Origin: Cyclina sinensis
Taxonomy: Eukaryota; Mollusca; Bivalvia; Venerida; Veneridae
DNA length: 64,000 bases
Direction of reading: 5' to 3'
Assembly: GCA_012932295.1 (NCBI GenBank)
Contig: JAAONU010000043.1
Span: forward strand, 186,001-250,000
Shown: in pieces, positions 1-11,329 of the stretch
Layout: each line of letters opens with the position of its first letter
Numbering within the stretch: the first letter of the stretch is position 1
The notes under the pieces: model-generated
Told to the model about the DNA's origin: nothing
What the model saw: the letters and a program-made list of their open reading frames with translations, nothing else
The model's database searches: none
Position numbers and translations under genes: made by a program

Positions 1-1650
1 GGTAACAAGTATTTTTCTTCAAATCACTGTATCCTGGCATATGTAACATGCACTGAACATTGGACATCAGTATTGTTTGAAAGAAACAAAAGTTTTCAAA
101 AAGCTGGTTTTTGTCCTTGATTTTGTTTATTTGATTAAATGCCCTATTATCTATAAAATCTATGATATAAACAGTTGAAAAGAAGCATTTTGTTTTTTCA
201 ATTGTCTTGTACACACATTGAAAGATGAGAGTTTTGTTTCAGGTATTAGTCAACAAAGTCAATGCTTAAATGTCTTTTAACACATTCTGTCTGTATACCA
301 TGCAAAAATGAGAATTAGCTCAACCTCATCAGTGTTTCCATTTCTTGAAATGTTACAACATTCTGGTATCTTCAGTTAGGCAAATAAAGTCCAACTTGAA
401 AACGACACCTGCAAAGCAGAAGTACAAAGGTTAAAAAGAAATGTTGTTAAGATGTAAAGATGTTTTCTTTGCCCAAAATTCTTCCAGTGATGAAAAGTGC
501 TTTATGTCTTGAGTACTCTCAGTTTTGAAGAACCAAACCATTATGCTTCCCACTGTATATTCATAGCTAAGAAATTAATACACATCAATCACAGGTTATA
601 CTTAACAATAAATCAAGTCCCTAACTGAAACTGTCTAACAGTGTTCTTTTTTTAAATAGATACAGACATAAAAGTTACTGTCTTTTTCAGAATCCTAATA
701 ACGAGGGTTATAAAAAAAACAGACATAACACAGATTTAAGTGAAAATAGCAAATTCCTTTCCACATATATAGAAGTTACTCCCTAAATTAGACTTCATTT
801 TAGATTTTAAAGATGTTTAAGTGAATTCATTTTGTCAACTGCTACCTCTTTTGTTATGAGATTTTCCAGTATCACAATTTTCACTGTGGAAAATACTGAA
901 CTCATTCTTTTATGTCTACTTTAAAGAGGGATCAAGGAATTTAAAACAAAAGGAAATAAGACTTCTAGTCAGATTTGTTTTTACAAATCTCAAGGCAAAA
1001 TAAACCTTTGCTGGTTAATACCAGAGAGTAACATTGTGATTACTTATTGTAATTTTTATTTTCTTGACTGTAGTTCTGCTGTTAAAAAGTAGTGATGTTG
1101 ACACATAAACATTATATAGAAAACATAACCACTGATTCCAAAACTGCTAAATTGACCCTAAGCTAAGTAAATGTAATATTTCATAGAAAGCGTCTGGAAA
1201 TATACTTATGTAAGTAAAAATTTGAATTACCCAATGAATTTTTTTTCAGATTCTTCAGAACCTCTGCAATAAATTACCCAGTCGACATCTGAAAAGTATT
1301 AAACATGCACTGAACTTATGAATTAGTGACCATAAATTTACAGCCTGCATGTGTGTACAGTTAAGTGTGAATGTTTCAGCATTGTTTTAAAGGAAAATGT
1401 TTTAATAACATACCTGGAAGTTTTCACTTTAAAGAAGAAGTTTCTCTGCGTGACACATTCAAAATGTAGACAGCATTTACTCTTTATCTATTGAAGTTTA
1501 ATTCATTACATATATACCTATATTATAACAATACTTTCCACTGCACTGTCATTGCCCTTTATATTTTCAAAACTGTACAGTAACGTGTTGCTAAGAAAAG
1601 TCATACTTTAACAAGAAGAATGCTCAGCCATAAAAGAAAACTACTTAAGA
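1..1650. other. AT-rich non-coding stretch, no gene seen
   Basis: No open frame of useful length, RNA gene or repeat structure is recognisable on either strand. It could be intron or untranslated sequence of a gene lying mostly outside the window, but nothing in the sequence decides this. Confidence 0.6.
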
Positions 1651-1656
1651 TATTTA

Positions 1657-2207
1657 TACCCCCACAAACAAAGTTTGAGGGGGTATATAGGAGTGAGCTT
1701 GTCTGTCGGTCGGTCATGGTTTCCGGACGATAACTCATGAAAAGCCTGACATATTTAAATAATTTTTGGTACACAGTTGTAACATCATAAGATACAGGTC
1801 AAGTTCGACTTTGGGGCTGCTGAGGTCAATGTCAAGGTCACTGTTACTAAAAATAGTAAAACGGTTTCCGGACGAACTCATGAAAGACTTGACAGAATTA
1901 AATAATTTTTGGTACACAGGTGTAACATCATAAGATACAGGATAAGTTCGACTTTGGGGCTGCTGAGATCAATGTCAAGGTCACTGTTACTAAAAAAAGA
2001 GGTTTCTGCTCAATAACTTGAGTTACGAATGAGATATTATGATGAAACTTTCTTTAAAGAGTTCAGTGGTCTACTGGTAATTGTTTTTTTAAGAAAAAAC
2101 AATATTATTAAACATAACATATATACATATTTCCATGTTTCTTATGTCACTTTATACCATTGATTCTAAGCTTTCCAGTTCCAGTACCAAGCACCCATGT
2201 GGGGGTA
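1657..2207. mobile_element. Non-autonomous element with TACCCCCAC / GTGGGGGTA ends
   Basis: The block begins TACCCCCAC (1657-1665) and ends with its exact reverse complement GTGGGGGTA (2199-2207). Inside, a unit of about 140 bp that starts GGTTTCCGGACGA is repeated at 1719 and 1863, with a third partial start near 2001 (GGTTTCTGCTCAATAACT). Each unit contains GGTCAAGGTCACTGTTACT-like sequence. No protein is encoded. I associate this kind of sequence with bivalve genomes. Whether it is a DNA-transposon derivative or another repeat class cannot be fixed; the 9-bp inverted ends favour the former. Confidence 0.6.
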
Positions 2208-2689
2208 TTAATCACCTTTAGTGATAGTACGAGTTATGGCTGTAACCATTCTCGAGAACGATAAATTTTGAAATGCTTTCCAGAACATTGTTTTATCTTT
2301 ACCTTTCTCACAGTGCCATTATTTGTCCCCACACACGGACTCTACTACAAGCTGTTACCAGAATATAAAGCCATGGAAACGATGATTACAACTGTCCATC
2401 TAAATCCTAATGCGACTTCACCTAGCTGTTTACTCGTATTGATGGTACAGGACAGTCAGAACTGATACATATTTGATTGCTATGTGTTTTGAAAGCGTAT
2501 GTAAATACCTTACAAACTTCAAAATACTAAATATAATAATATTACCCTTAAACGAAGACATTTCCGTTGTTTACGTTAAATGTCAGCTTATTTTCGGGGA
2601 ATCCGTTCCACTCTGTCATTGACGCAGCCTGACACTTTGGCGGTAAATGGACGTCATCGGAAACAGGTGCTTTTTGACTGTGTTACGGA

Positions 2690-2848
2690 TTTTTCCCAGT
2701 TACGTCCAAGTTACGCACAGTTCGATTTACGCACAATCTTACGCATTTTCATAAAACGCTTTACGCAAAACGTAAATTTTATGCGTAAATTTCAGTTACG
2801 CAGAATTTTGTGCGTAACTTACGCATTATTGATAAAACGGGCCCCTGA
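2690..2848. repeat. TTACGCA-rich MITE-like remnant
   Basis: TTACGCA and its complement TGCGTAA recur many times, making overlapping short palindromes. TTACGCATTTTCATAAAACG and TTACGCATTATTGATAAAACG are two diverged copies of one motif, and the right edge ends GGGCCCCTG. This resembles one end of a palindromic miniature element. I do not find the matching left end, so it is called a remnant. An open frame that crosses it is not considered a gene. Confidence 0.4.
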
Positions 2849-2959
2849 TTGCATTCTTTAGAACGTTCTAAAAAGTAAAGACAAAAAAGTTGAAAAAAGA
2901 ACATAAATCAGACCTCATTTCTAAAAACGAAAAACAAGAAAGCAGGGGGCACATACTGA

Positions 2960-3128
2960 TGATTCTTGTAAAGTTTGGATGAAATTGCACCAGCAATTTT
3001 TGATGAGTAGTTGGGACAAGTTTTGTGACGGACGGACAGACGGACGAACAAAATGATAACCAGACGGAGAGACAGTCAACGGAGAAGTGATCCCTATAGG
3101 TCTCAGCTACTGTGTAGCAGGCGACACA
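2960..3128 (+). repeat. Interspersed repeat, copy 1 (GACGGACGGACAGACGG...GACACAA)
   Basis: Contains GTAAAGTTTGGATGAAATTG, then GACAAGTT, a run of GACGGACGGACAGACGGACG, and an end reading TAGCAGGCGACACAA. A second copy with the same order of motifs lies at 3390-3541. No coding capacity. Confidence 0.6.
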
Positions 3129-3389
3129 AAACTCATTAATGGGCATAAACGCCTTTTCTATTCAAGGGTCATAACTCAGCCAAAAATTATTCATCCGAAA
3201 ACTTCGTTAAAATACGCAAGTACATAATGTACTACTGATCAATCCTGTAACATTTCATTCAAATCGTGTAAGTAGTATAAGAAGTAGTCCGGACAAATTT
3301 AAAAGAAAATGATTAAAGGGCAATAAACCTTAAAAAAAACAACAACATTAAACTGGAAAATGCCGACGACATGCACAACTAGACTTGGT

Positions 3390-3541
3390 ACTTATCATTC
3401 CTGTAAAGTTTGGATGAAATTGACATGGTAGTTTTTGTGTAGTAGTCCAGACAAGTTGTGTGACGGACAGACGGAAAGACAGACAGACGAAGGAAAAATG
3501 AACTCTATATGTCGCAGCCACTGTGTAACAGGCGACACAAC
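3390..3541 (+). repeat. Interspersed repeat, copy 2 (GACGGACAGACGGAAAGACAG...GACACAA)
   Basis: Same motif order as 2960-3128: GTAAAGTTTGGATGAAATTG, GACAAGTTGTGTGACGGACA, and the shared end CACTGTGTAACAGGCGACAC. The two copies are in the same orientation and about 430 bp apart, so they may be a local duplication. Confidence 0.6.
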
Positions 3542-3687
3542 ATATAACGGCATAGCAAGTTTCTTTTTACAAGACTATTATTTCTAGTGTTTATTATGCT
3601 CACTTACACCTTTGGAACGAAACCTATGCATTTTGCATTTGTCTTGTCACATTTCAACAGGTTGTGTATTTAAGTCGGCATCCTTCA

Positions 3688-3746
3688 GGAGCATTGGTCC
3701 AGTGGTAACGCGCAGAACTGGTAATCCAGGGGTCGCTAGTCTGAAC
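3688..3746 (+). mobile_element. tRNA-derived SINE head (tRNA-Thr-like)
   Basis: TTGGTCCAGTGGTAACGCGC resembles a tRNA D-arm / A box. It is followed by an anticodon-arm-like ACTGGTAATCCAG and GGGGTCGCTAGTCTGAAC, a decayed T-arm / B box. The order and spacing match the head of a tRNA-derived SINE. The anticodon arm is shortened relative to tRNA-Thr, so it is not a functional tRNA gene. A T-rich, A-rich stretch follows. Confidence 0.55.
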
Positions 3747-4113
3747 TTTAATCTGTTTTAACGTGCAGCAGTTAAATTTTAAATTTATTGTTGTTGTTTT
3801 CAAATCAAGTTTCTGTTAAATAAAAAAAAAATAAAGAAATAAAATAAATAGAAAAAAAAAACATTTACCTAAAAACACAGAAATTCAGATTTAATACATC
3901 GAATGCAGCTGCCTTTCTTTTTTACTTTTGCTAAATAAATAAACTTTTTAGAGAAATCAAATGATAACACATAATTAAAACCAGGGCCGCATATAGGATC
4001 GCAGGGCCGCAGATAAGCGATGTCAGAAATGTCAGATGTCAGACTCAATACACTCTGCTACATATTCATTTTCAACAGACGCTCTGTCGCATTTTGAGAA
4101 CGCGCCACTATAC

Positions 4114-4141
4114 TGGGTGATGCCCCACGGGGCATAACCCA
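4114..4141. repeat. Near-perfect 13-bp-arm hairpin
   Basis: TGGGTGATGCCCC, a two-base AC spacer, then GGGGCATAACCCA. Twelve of 13 positions pair. Such a tight palindrome in AT-rich sequence probably derives from a transposon end or a cruciform-type repeat. No other element boundary is visible. Confidence 0.5.
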
Positions 4142-4691
4142 ATAGGTATATTCAAAGGGATATAAATCTTACAAACAAATTAAATTTCTACACACACTTA
4201 CCTTCCAGGAGTAATGCTATTTTAAATCTATTTTAAATGTTATTTTAAATATTTTAGATCAGGAGTAATGTTATTTTAAATGTTATCTGATTTGTTTCTT
4301 TAAGAAGGAAAAACGAAAACTAAATATGAATGCGGATACACCCACATAATGATTAGTTCGAAATTAAATTTACAGATAAAGCACTTGTACATGAAAATAC
4401 AATGAAATAAACTGCTTAGATTAGTTCTAATGGCTATAAAATATTGCCATTACTTCATGGGCAATTTATCACTGTAGGGAATCTGTAAATATTTACAATG
4501 TGCTGCAGACCAGTGTGTAATTCTAGGGTTTTGTATGAAAATGTATCTTGTAAAAGTAGGTGAGCATCTGATCTTGACTTCAAGGCCATAAAATCATTAT
4601 CTTCTGGTCAGGTATTTTCTGGTCTGTAGCTCTGCTTAGCAGAACATTTCCATTGAAATGTCTGAAACTTGTGAAATAACACTAAGGATTA

Positions 4692-4872
4692 CTAGGGAGC
4701 AGTACAAAACTGTTTCTCATTTTCAAATGCCATCTTTTCCATGTCATCAGAAAATGACATATCAAAGTGTTTTCTGCTTTTTGTGTAACTGAATGTTTTA
4801 ACTGTCCCATCACTCAAACGTTTTTTCTTATTCACTTTGTTACTGATAGAATTTGTAATATCTCTAAGACTC
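4692..4872 (-). CDS. Possible terminal coding exon, unknown protein
   Basis: A minus-strand frame of about 60 codons reads LRDITNSISNKVNKKKRL, SDGTVKTFSYTKSRKHFD, MSFSDDMEKMAFENEKQF and CTAP before a TAG. The composition (charged, mixed, few AT-only codons) looks more like protein than most frames nearby. There is no ATG; possible splice acceptors just upstream (CTTGAG, TCTTAG) lack a good pyrimidine tract. I recognise no family. It could be the last exon of a minus-strand gene that includes the exon at 7594-7680, or chance. Confidence 0.2.
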
Positions 4873-5240
4873 AAGTTGTTGTTTCAGTGCAAAAACTAAA
4901 TGTTTTTTACTCCACAAAATATACTTAATCAAGTCATTTATAATCCTATTTGAAAATTATCTTATTAATAAATTACATATTCATTTTTAATACAATTATT
5001 CTGCAAGAGTTGATCAATGGTTTCACAGATTTCACAAACTGTGTTAGTTTCATGAGCGCAATTTTCATACTTTGAAATTCGGGTCATGTTTGAAAACAGT
5101 GAATCCTAAAACAATGTGTAGACAGAAATGCCTTGACCAGGCAACATATCATTTCACATTTTACCTCTCCATCTCCTATCATAAATTAAATTGCCTAACC
5201 TGATTACTGACAGGTGCTATAAAATCTGACCACAACAAAT

Positions 5241-5630
5241 GGGGGACATCAGTGGATTATCTACCCTGAATACTCTCTAATATTAACTTGGTCCTTCCAT
5301 TTGGATTCCTCTGCTTTCATCGCTGTTTTCCTTTATGGTATGGTGATAATTGCACCTTATTATTTGCAACAATAGTAGTCAGATTAAACATTTAGTTTAA
5401 AAATATGTTTTGTTAGCACATAAAGTTTGTTTTTTTTATATTCCTAACTTTTTATTTAATATGTAAGTGACAATTTTCACAACTGAAAGTCAAGACTATC
5501 ACAAACAGAAACAAGGGTAAAGTCAGAGGATTCCAACTATAAGGACCAAAGTGCAATTTGGATTACCTCTGATGTTATCTGAGTAAGGGAGATAATTTGT
5601 TATCAGCAATGTCTCTCATTGCACTAGCTT
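5241..5630 (+). repeat. Interspersed repeat with inner inverted ends, copy 1
   Basis: The segment is repeated in reverse orientation at 42588-42970. Inside it, CTTGGTCCTTCCATTTGGAT (near 5290) and its partner AAGGACCAAAGT (near 5545) form an inverted pair enclosing an AT-rich centre, giving a MITE-like core within a longer shared repeat. No protein is encoded by the conserved part. Confidence 0.65.
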
Positions 5631-5823
5631 CAAATCCCATTAATGTCAATCACTGGAAAAGTTCTACGGGAGAACCAATGTCGGTATTTAATAGAGTAGT
5701 GTTGCAAGCTTCATTTCCTAGAATGATTAACACAAGCCCAGACCGGTTTCATTTACAGATTCATAGAAATATGTCATTGGTCCGATAATATGTGCTCATT
5801 GTTTGTCGTGTGTTGTGACGACC

Positions 5824-5892
5824 GGCACATATACTGGAATTGTGCCTCTCACCGGTAGGTAACTAAATTAGTGGCGGGATACCTACCACCGG
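5824..5892. other. Two adjacent hairpin-forming inverted repeats
   Basis: GGCACA (5824-5829) pairs with TGTGCC (5841-5846). CCGGTAGGTA (5852-5861) pairs with TACCTACCACCGG (5880-5892) with a three-base bulge. The surrounding 5780-5990 is more GC-rich than its neighbours. It may be a structured repeat end or RNA. No known RNA family is recognised. Confidence 0.35.
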
Positions 5893-5899
5893 AAGTCAG

Positions 5900-7590
5900 G
5901 GAACCTGCAGAGGTTTGAAGAGTACTCCAGCAGATTATCAAGGCGCCAAGCTGACAAGACGTATGTAAAGTTTCTTACACTTCTCTAGCGGTTTGGGTAA
6001 GTCCCAAGTCCCCTCCTGGACCGAATAATACAGTTTGGTATCTAAAAAGGCAATATAAACTTAAAAAAAATTACGTGCAAAAATATAATTCTATAAGAAC
6101 ATGAAAAATGCGCATATATATGTATACAAAAGGGATAAATATACAATGTTGAATACATGCAATGTGCAAAATTACATCGTAAAGTAAAATCGAATGAATT
6201 TATTTTAACTCAAAAAAAATATACAAGGAATACATGATTAATGCCTTTACGGAGAAGTTATTTCATTGATGCAAGGAAACTTTCTTATTCTATGTATTCC
6301 ACTTAAATTGTTTGTAAAATAAATACATTTTCCTCCTGATATTTTACAAAATTAATAACAAAGGGTCCGCACATTCAACAACTCTTTGATATCCGAACAT
6401 CTAACTTTGCTTTTAGTTCATATTTTTTTATATATTTATATATGTTATGCAGACAAAATAAAGCAAAACTTATCACTATAAAGCTAGAAACAGTCACCAC
6501 AAAAAAGTATGTCATGTTTAGCAAAATTCAATTACATTCTATAAAATGACGAAACGGAAAAAATAATATTGACGGCACAGAACAAGTTTTAATATCGATT
6601 CATACAATGCAATCAATTGTCATTTACATATTATTTTAAACAAACAGAGTCACATATTACTATAAACTGTGAATACGATTTATGTATCTTCTAAACCGTG
6701 TCAAGTTACAATATAATGGAAACTGTATATATAAATTGTATAACATATTTTAAGAACAAATGTAGTAGAGAAGAAGACGAAGAAGGAAAATGAGGATTAC
6801 TAAAAATAGATACATACGAAAATGAAAGAAGATAACAAGCAAAGGAAATGTTATTAAAGAGTATGATAAAAATGTACGATACACTTCAACATCAAAACAT
6901 GATCAATAAAAGTAATAAAAAGACTGTATCATCTTGAATTGTCTGCTTCATTAAACAGAAATTTGAATAAACTTTACGAAACTCGATTCATTAAAAAGGT
7001 ATCTAATAACAAATCTACAACGAAAGTCAGATTTACAAAATGAAATTAATCTTCTAAATTTAATCTTGTCTCCTTTTTAAGGGTCACGAATGTAAAGATG
7101 AAACTATTTCATAAATGAAATTTACTAATACTAACTTCCTCATCCAATGTTGATGAACAGTATGGAAACTTAAATACTGACTTCATTCTTTTGTACGAAA
7201 TATGTATCAAACATTTTAACAGAATTATATTTGAAAACATTATTAAAACTCGTTATGTACGTTTTATTTACACAATTACTAACACCTTAATGATGTCCTG
7301 ACATATAGCAAAGCAGTGAAAATGTGCTCTGTGTTCTGGTTCCTTACTATTATTTGCACAGAAAAAGACTCCTTTAGGCTTATTTTTCTTTACATTTTTT
7401 ACATTTTCTTTAAAGATCATGTCGATAAGCAATATTAGTCATACCGTGTCTTTGAGTCTTTTACTATTGTTTGAATAAGTGCCGTTTGCCTCCTGCAAAT
7501 TTTTGCTGTATTACATGTTTACACAATGTCTGACTAAATACTTTTTTTTCAAACAGTTAAGCAAAACATCGACTAAACGAGAAATACATG
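5900..7590. other. AT-rich non-coding stretch
   Basis: Apart from moderately GC-rich sequence up to about 6010, I see no gene, RNA or clear repeat. It would be intron if the exon at 7594-7680 belongs to a gene continuing leftward. Confidence 0.5.
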
Positions 7591-7593
7591 TAA

Positions 7594-7680
7594 TCCTATC
7601 GTGTATGGGCCGCATATGTCTCCATCATCCCATTTCACAGAGACCGTTCCATCGGGATTTACTTTCGTCACAGTTCCATA
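7594..7680 (-). CDS. Mib/Herc2-type domain exon (partial gene)
   Basis: Read on the minus strand, a strong 3' splice-site-like TTCTTTTACTTGTAG ends at 7681. It is followed in frame by YGTVTKVNPDGTVSVKWDDG and then DICGPYTIG. This matches the C-terminal half of the Mib/Herc2 module (known pattern GTV...DGTV.V.WD.G....Y..G), found in Mind-bomb and HERC2 ubiquitin ligases and in many invertebrate proteins. The upstream half of the module (a W-x-W-G-x-Q-D-G-G-like segment) must lie in another exon, which I could not find. No canonical donor follows directly: the frame runs on LHVFLV to a TAG at 7573-7575, or could splice at the GTATTT at 7584. It may be a real internal exon or an exon relic. Confidence 0.5.
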
Positions 7681-7980
7681 CTACAAGTAAAAGAATACAA
7701 TGGACAGATGGATACTATTATGATTATAACTGCAATACGTTTTAACACATATATTAGTAATCATTTCAAAATAGCCTTGATACAATTCAACGTTTTTAAT
7801 GATAATGATCATTTGAATAAAAAAGAATGAATTTTATGCAATAGGCCAAAGCAATAGATATGCACATCTTATAAAAATCAATGAACTAAGAAAATTTTTT
7901 TTTTTTTTTTTGCTTTTTCTTTAATAACCATAGGATTCATCTTAAATATAATGCGTTTTACATATATTTTTTTCTCTTTT

Positions 7981-7986
<6 letters not shown>

Positions 7987-8029
<43 letters not shown>
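7987..8029. repeat. (TA)n microsatellite
   Basis: About 21 uninterrupted TA units, preceded by TGTGTG. Confidence 0.95.
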
Positions 8030-8032
<3 letters not shown>

Positions 8033-10840
8033 TCTTCGTTCTCAATTTTTAGTTGTTACACGACCAAATTTCATTCTGAGCTGTAAATAATTCTAATCCT
8101 AAAAAGACAATAATATAGTCAGTGTAATGTTAAGGCAAAACATTAAAATGCAGCTGTGTCTTCATGAAAAGTAGCTTTACACCAGTTATGTATTCATTAC
8201 ACTCGTGTATTTTTTTTTTTTTTTGTTAATTAAAGACCAGTACTCAAATCATTGAACCATTCTACAAGTTGAAATAAATGTGTTGTTCGCTCCAATAGAA
8301 ACGCGTTAACTATCTGAATGTACTAAAAATGTCTTTTTTTTTAAATAGTAAATGTACAAATAGTTTTCATCTATAAAATAATAATAATAATAATAGAATA
8401 ATCCTAATAATAAAAGGAAGTTTGTACAACTGTACTTAACAGAATTTACTATTGTTATGAGTCTTTTTTTCTTTCCCACAGAGAAAATCGTGACAACTAG
8501 GGATAGCAACTAGTATCGTTTTACAAAATGCGCACTCGAATACTCGGTATTTTTTTTAATATCACTTTTTTGTTTCACCTCTGACATTGGTTCGCTACTT
8601 AAGAAACACTTAAACCTTCTAAATAATATCCAGACATCTTTGAAAAGTGCAAATGTCATTTTGTAAACATACTGTGATGCAGTGAACAGTTTAACATGTG
8701 ATTATTATAAACAAACATGTGTCGCTTATTTTGTTAGACCGCTTACCTATATAAGTTGTTAATCACTTATGCCCGATACCAGTACGGTCCACCAAAGACC
8801 AGGTAGCGTTTAAGAATATCATGTTCTTTTAAGAATGAGGTCAAAATTAAGAGGAATTATCTTTATCCAGTGTAAGGAGTGTGACTTGAATTATTCATAA
8901 CTGAGACGTGCTCGTGGATGAATCGAAAATTACACTTAACAAAGCACAAGATACATCAATTAAAAAGTTGCGGACCTCTCCCTGACTTACGTTCAAGGTA
9001 TGTCCGTTGCAGTTCTATTTATAGTAGCCAATTCTTTATAGTAGATTAGAAAAAAAAGAGATCACCTATGCTAGCAATAAATATTGTTTTGAAAACAAAA
9101 TGTTGCACGTGTTCGGAACAATTCTGTCGGTAGCAAGCGGTGCCAGAAGAAAAGGACGATGACTGATTGCTAGAATTCGGTAGAACTCTCGCTATTGTCG
9201 CTTTACCAAAAGTCTGACGGCTAAAACGGGAAAATACTAAGCCAAGTCTCCAAATATGTTAGATGTATGTGAGTCTAAGCAAAGAAAACATTCAATAGCC
9301 CATCTTATCCCTTTCCTATCTTTTTCTCGTCAAAGTGTTACAATATTTACTTTACCTGATTATAAACTTAATTCGTGTTTATCTCACTGCATGTGTTTCC
9401 TGAATACAAATTCATAAACTTAATGCTACAGCAACATCTCAAAAACATAGTTTGAATCTCTCGAACTGACTTTCCATCGCATCTGTCAGTTAGTTTTTGT
9501 AGTAAAACTATGTCTCAAATATTGATTACGTTCTTTTAAAAGCTCCTTTCCTGTATTTTACACACATTCCGTATATGATTCAAACCACTGAATGCATTGT
9601 TCATATCAGATTTATTTTAAAACGTAAGAATATTATCACAATTATTTATATGTTTCCATTATGGTAATACATATTTGTAGTTAGAAATCGAATCTTGAAC
9701 CTAACAAGTTTGCTTCTAATCTTAGAATTTAGCATTATACGATGTGTTGTATTGTAAAATCGATAGATCAAAGTTTAAACGTTTACAGGAATCCCCGGAA
9801 GGAAATATGTAATGTTAGTTTTCATTTCTTGCAGGGAAAAAACATAACAAAAAAGCGTTGTGATATTCATTGCTAAACGTAACATAATATAATAACAATG
9901 TATTCACTGCACGAATCTATCAAAACTGGTATTTTTTATTTGTTTTGTTTATCATGTAAACAACGCTTGATAAATGTAAAGAAAAAGGGGAAGTTGTCAC
10001 GCTTAAAGATATATTATGCTCAAGTTTCAGATACAAGTAAGTATTATATCTTTTCTATGTAAATATAAAATAAACATGTTTGAGTACACACGTATTAGAT
10101 ATGTTATGTTTAAAACTCTGCACACGATAGGTAAACACAGTATATATACACTGTGTGACTATGTCAGTTAAAAAAAACTGCAAGTTGTTTCTAAGAAAAC
10201 ACCAACATAACATAACCTGTAATAGGGTTTCAGCTCCCCATGCATAGTATGTGTATTCTAGTAGCCCATTTAGATATATTCAGTAAGAATTTTCTAGATT
10301 TCAATTAATCAAGTATTTTAAGCAAAGATGGATATGGCATATCTTTCACATTTTAGAAATGATTACATCCATATTATCATTGCAGTTAAACCAACACTAT
10401 ATTCTGCCATTAAATCACGTAAAATCAACACTTTTAATCAACGACAAACTTTCTTCTTCTGAGGATTTTGTATATTACATTTGCAAAGGTAGACCAAATT
10501 CGATTGTAATATAGCTACGCCGAAAAAAATAATATGGTCATAGTAATCAGCTATGAAAATATCAAGGAAAAAATGGGAAGTCAGGCTGTTTAATGTGTTT
10601 CACTTTTTCTTACATTCGGATATTTTTTTTCATTTTTTTTTTCGATTTGGATTTAAAAGGCATCTGGAAAGAAGAAACTTTTTTTCTTTCTTAAAAAAAT
10701 TCTTTTGATCTTGAACTTACAATAATATTATCAGCATGTAGAATTGTGTATCTGATATTAAACAAGGGCTAAACAACTCGTATCTCCAGTATAGAGATAT
10801 AGTCTTATGTTACATTTATGAAACATTTTAAACAATATTC
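8030..10840. other. AT-rich non-coding stretch
   Basis: Homopolymer T runs and an (ATA)n tract near 8380-8400, but no gene or transposon that I can name. A GC-richer patch near 8770-8810 (GGTCCACCAAAGACCAGG) has a short minus-strand frame ending at once in a stop; it is not called. Confidence 0.5.
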
Positions 10841-11061
10841 TACAGTACATTCCACACTCGGTATGTCAAAATTGCTTAAGTCACATTTCCGGCTGAGTCG
10901 AATTTATTTTCAGGTCCCGTCAATAACCCTTCTTTATTCATAGTATTTAACTCCTGTTAAGCCGGTGTCGAACTTCGGCTATGTCGATCGTATTTTTCCG
11001 TCCTTTCGTATAATTTCCTATGTATTTTTCCACTCGGTAAGTCGAATTGAAGTATTTTTCC
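10841..11061. mobile_element. Tc1/mariner (pogo/Tigger-like) remnant
   Basis: Starts TACAGTACATTCCACACTCG and carries repeated CTCGGTATGTC, GGCTATGTCGATC and CTCGGTAAGTCGAATTGAAG phrases, twice with a TATTTTTCC tail. This is typical of terminal regions of pogo-like elements (known pattern CAGT..AACCTCG.TAAGTCGAA). There is no transposase frame. The far inverted end is not seen, so it is a decayed or partial miniature element. Confidence 0.4.
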
Positions 11062-11329
11062 ATAATAAGAGAAATTGCTGTAAGTTATTTTTTTGTATTT
11101 GTTTATTTTAAAATACAACAAAATGTGATATATTGCATCAAACAATCGGGATAGTGTCTCTTTAACATGGCAACACATTAATAAATCTTGAATCATTTTG
11201 CATCGGTTTTGTTAAAATACAACATTACGCTGTTGTTGTTGTTATTATTATTATTAGTATTATTATTATGCACTTTAACTGTAAAGGTCGATAATATTTC
11301 AATTTTGGCTTAATTTATTTAATCCCTTC

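Noticed and set aside
2580..2861. 93-codon plus-strand frame
   Set aside because: It runs through a TTACGCA-rich palindromic repeat with no recognisable motif.
2868..3146. 92-codon minus-strand frame
   Set aside because: It lies across an interspersed GACGGACGG repeat; the Ser/Val/Cys pattern is the translation of that repeat.
8770..8830. Minus-strand frame YLVFGGPYWYRA, faintly hemopexin-like
   Set aside because: A stop follows immediately, no splice site fits and the match is too short.
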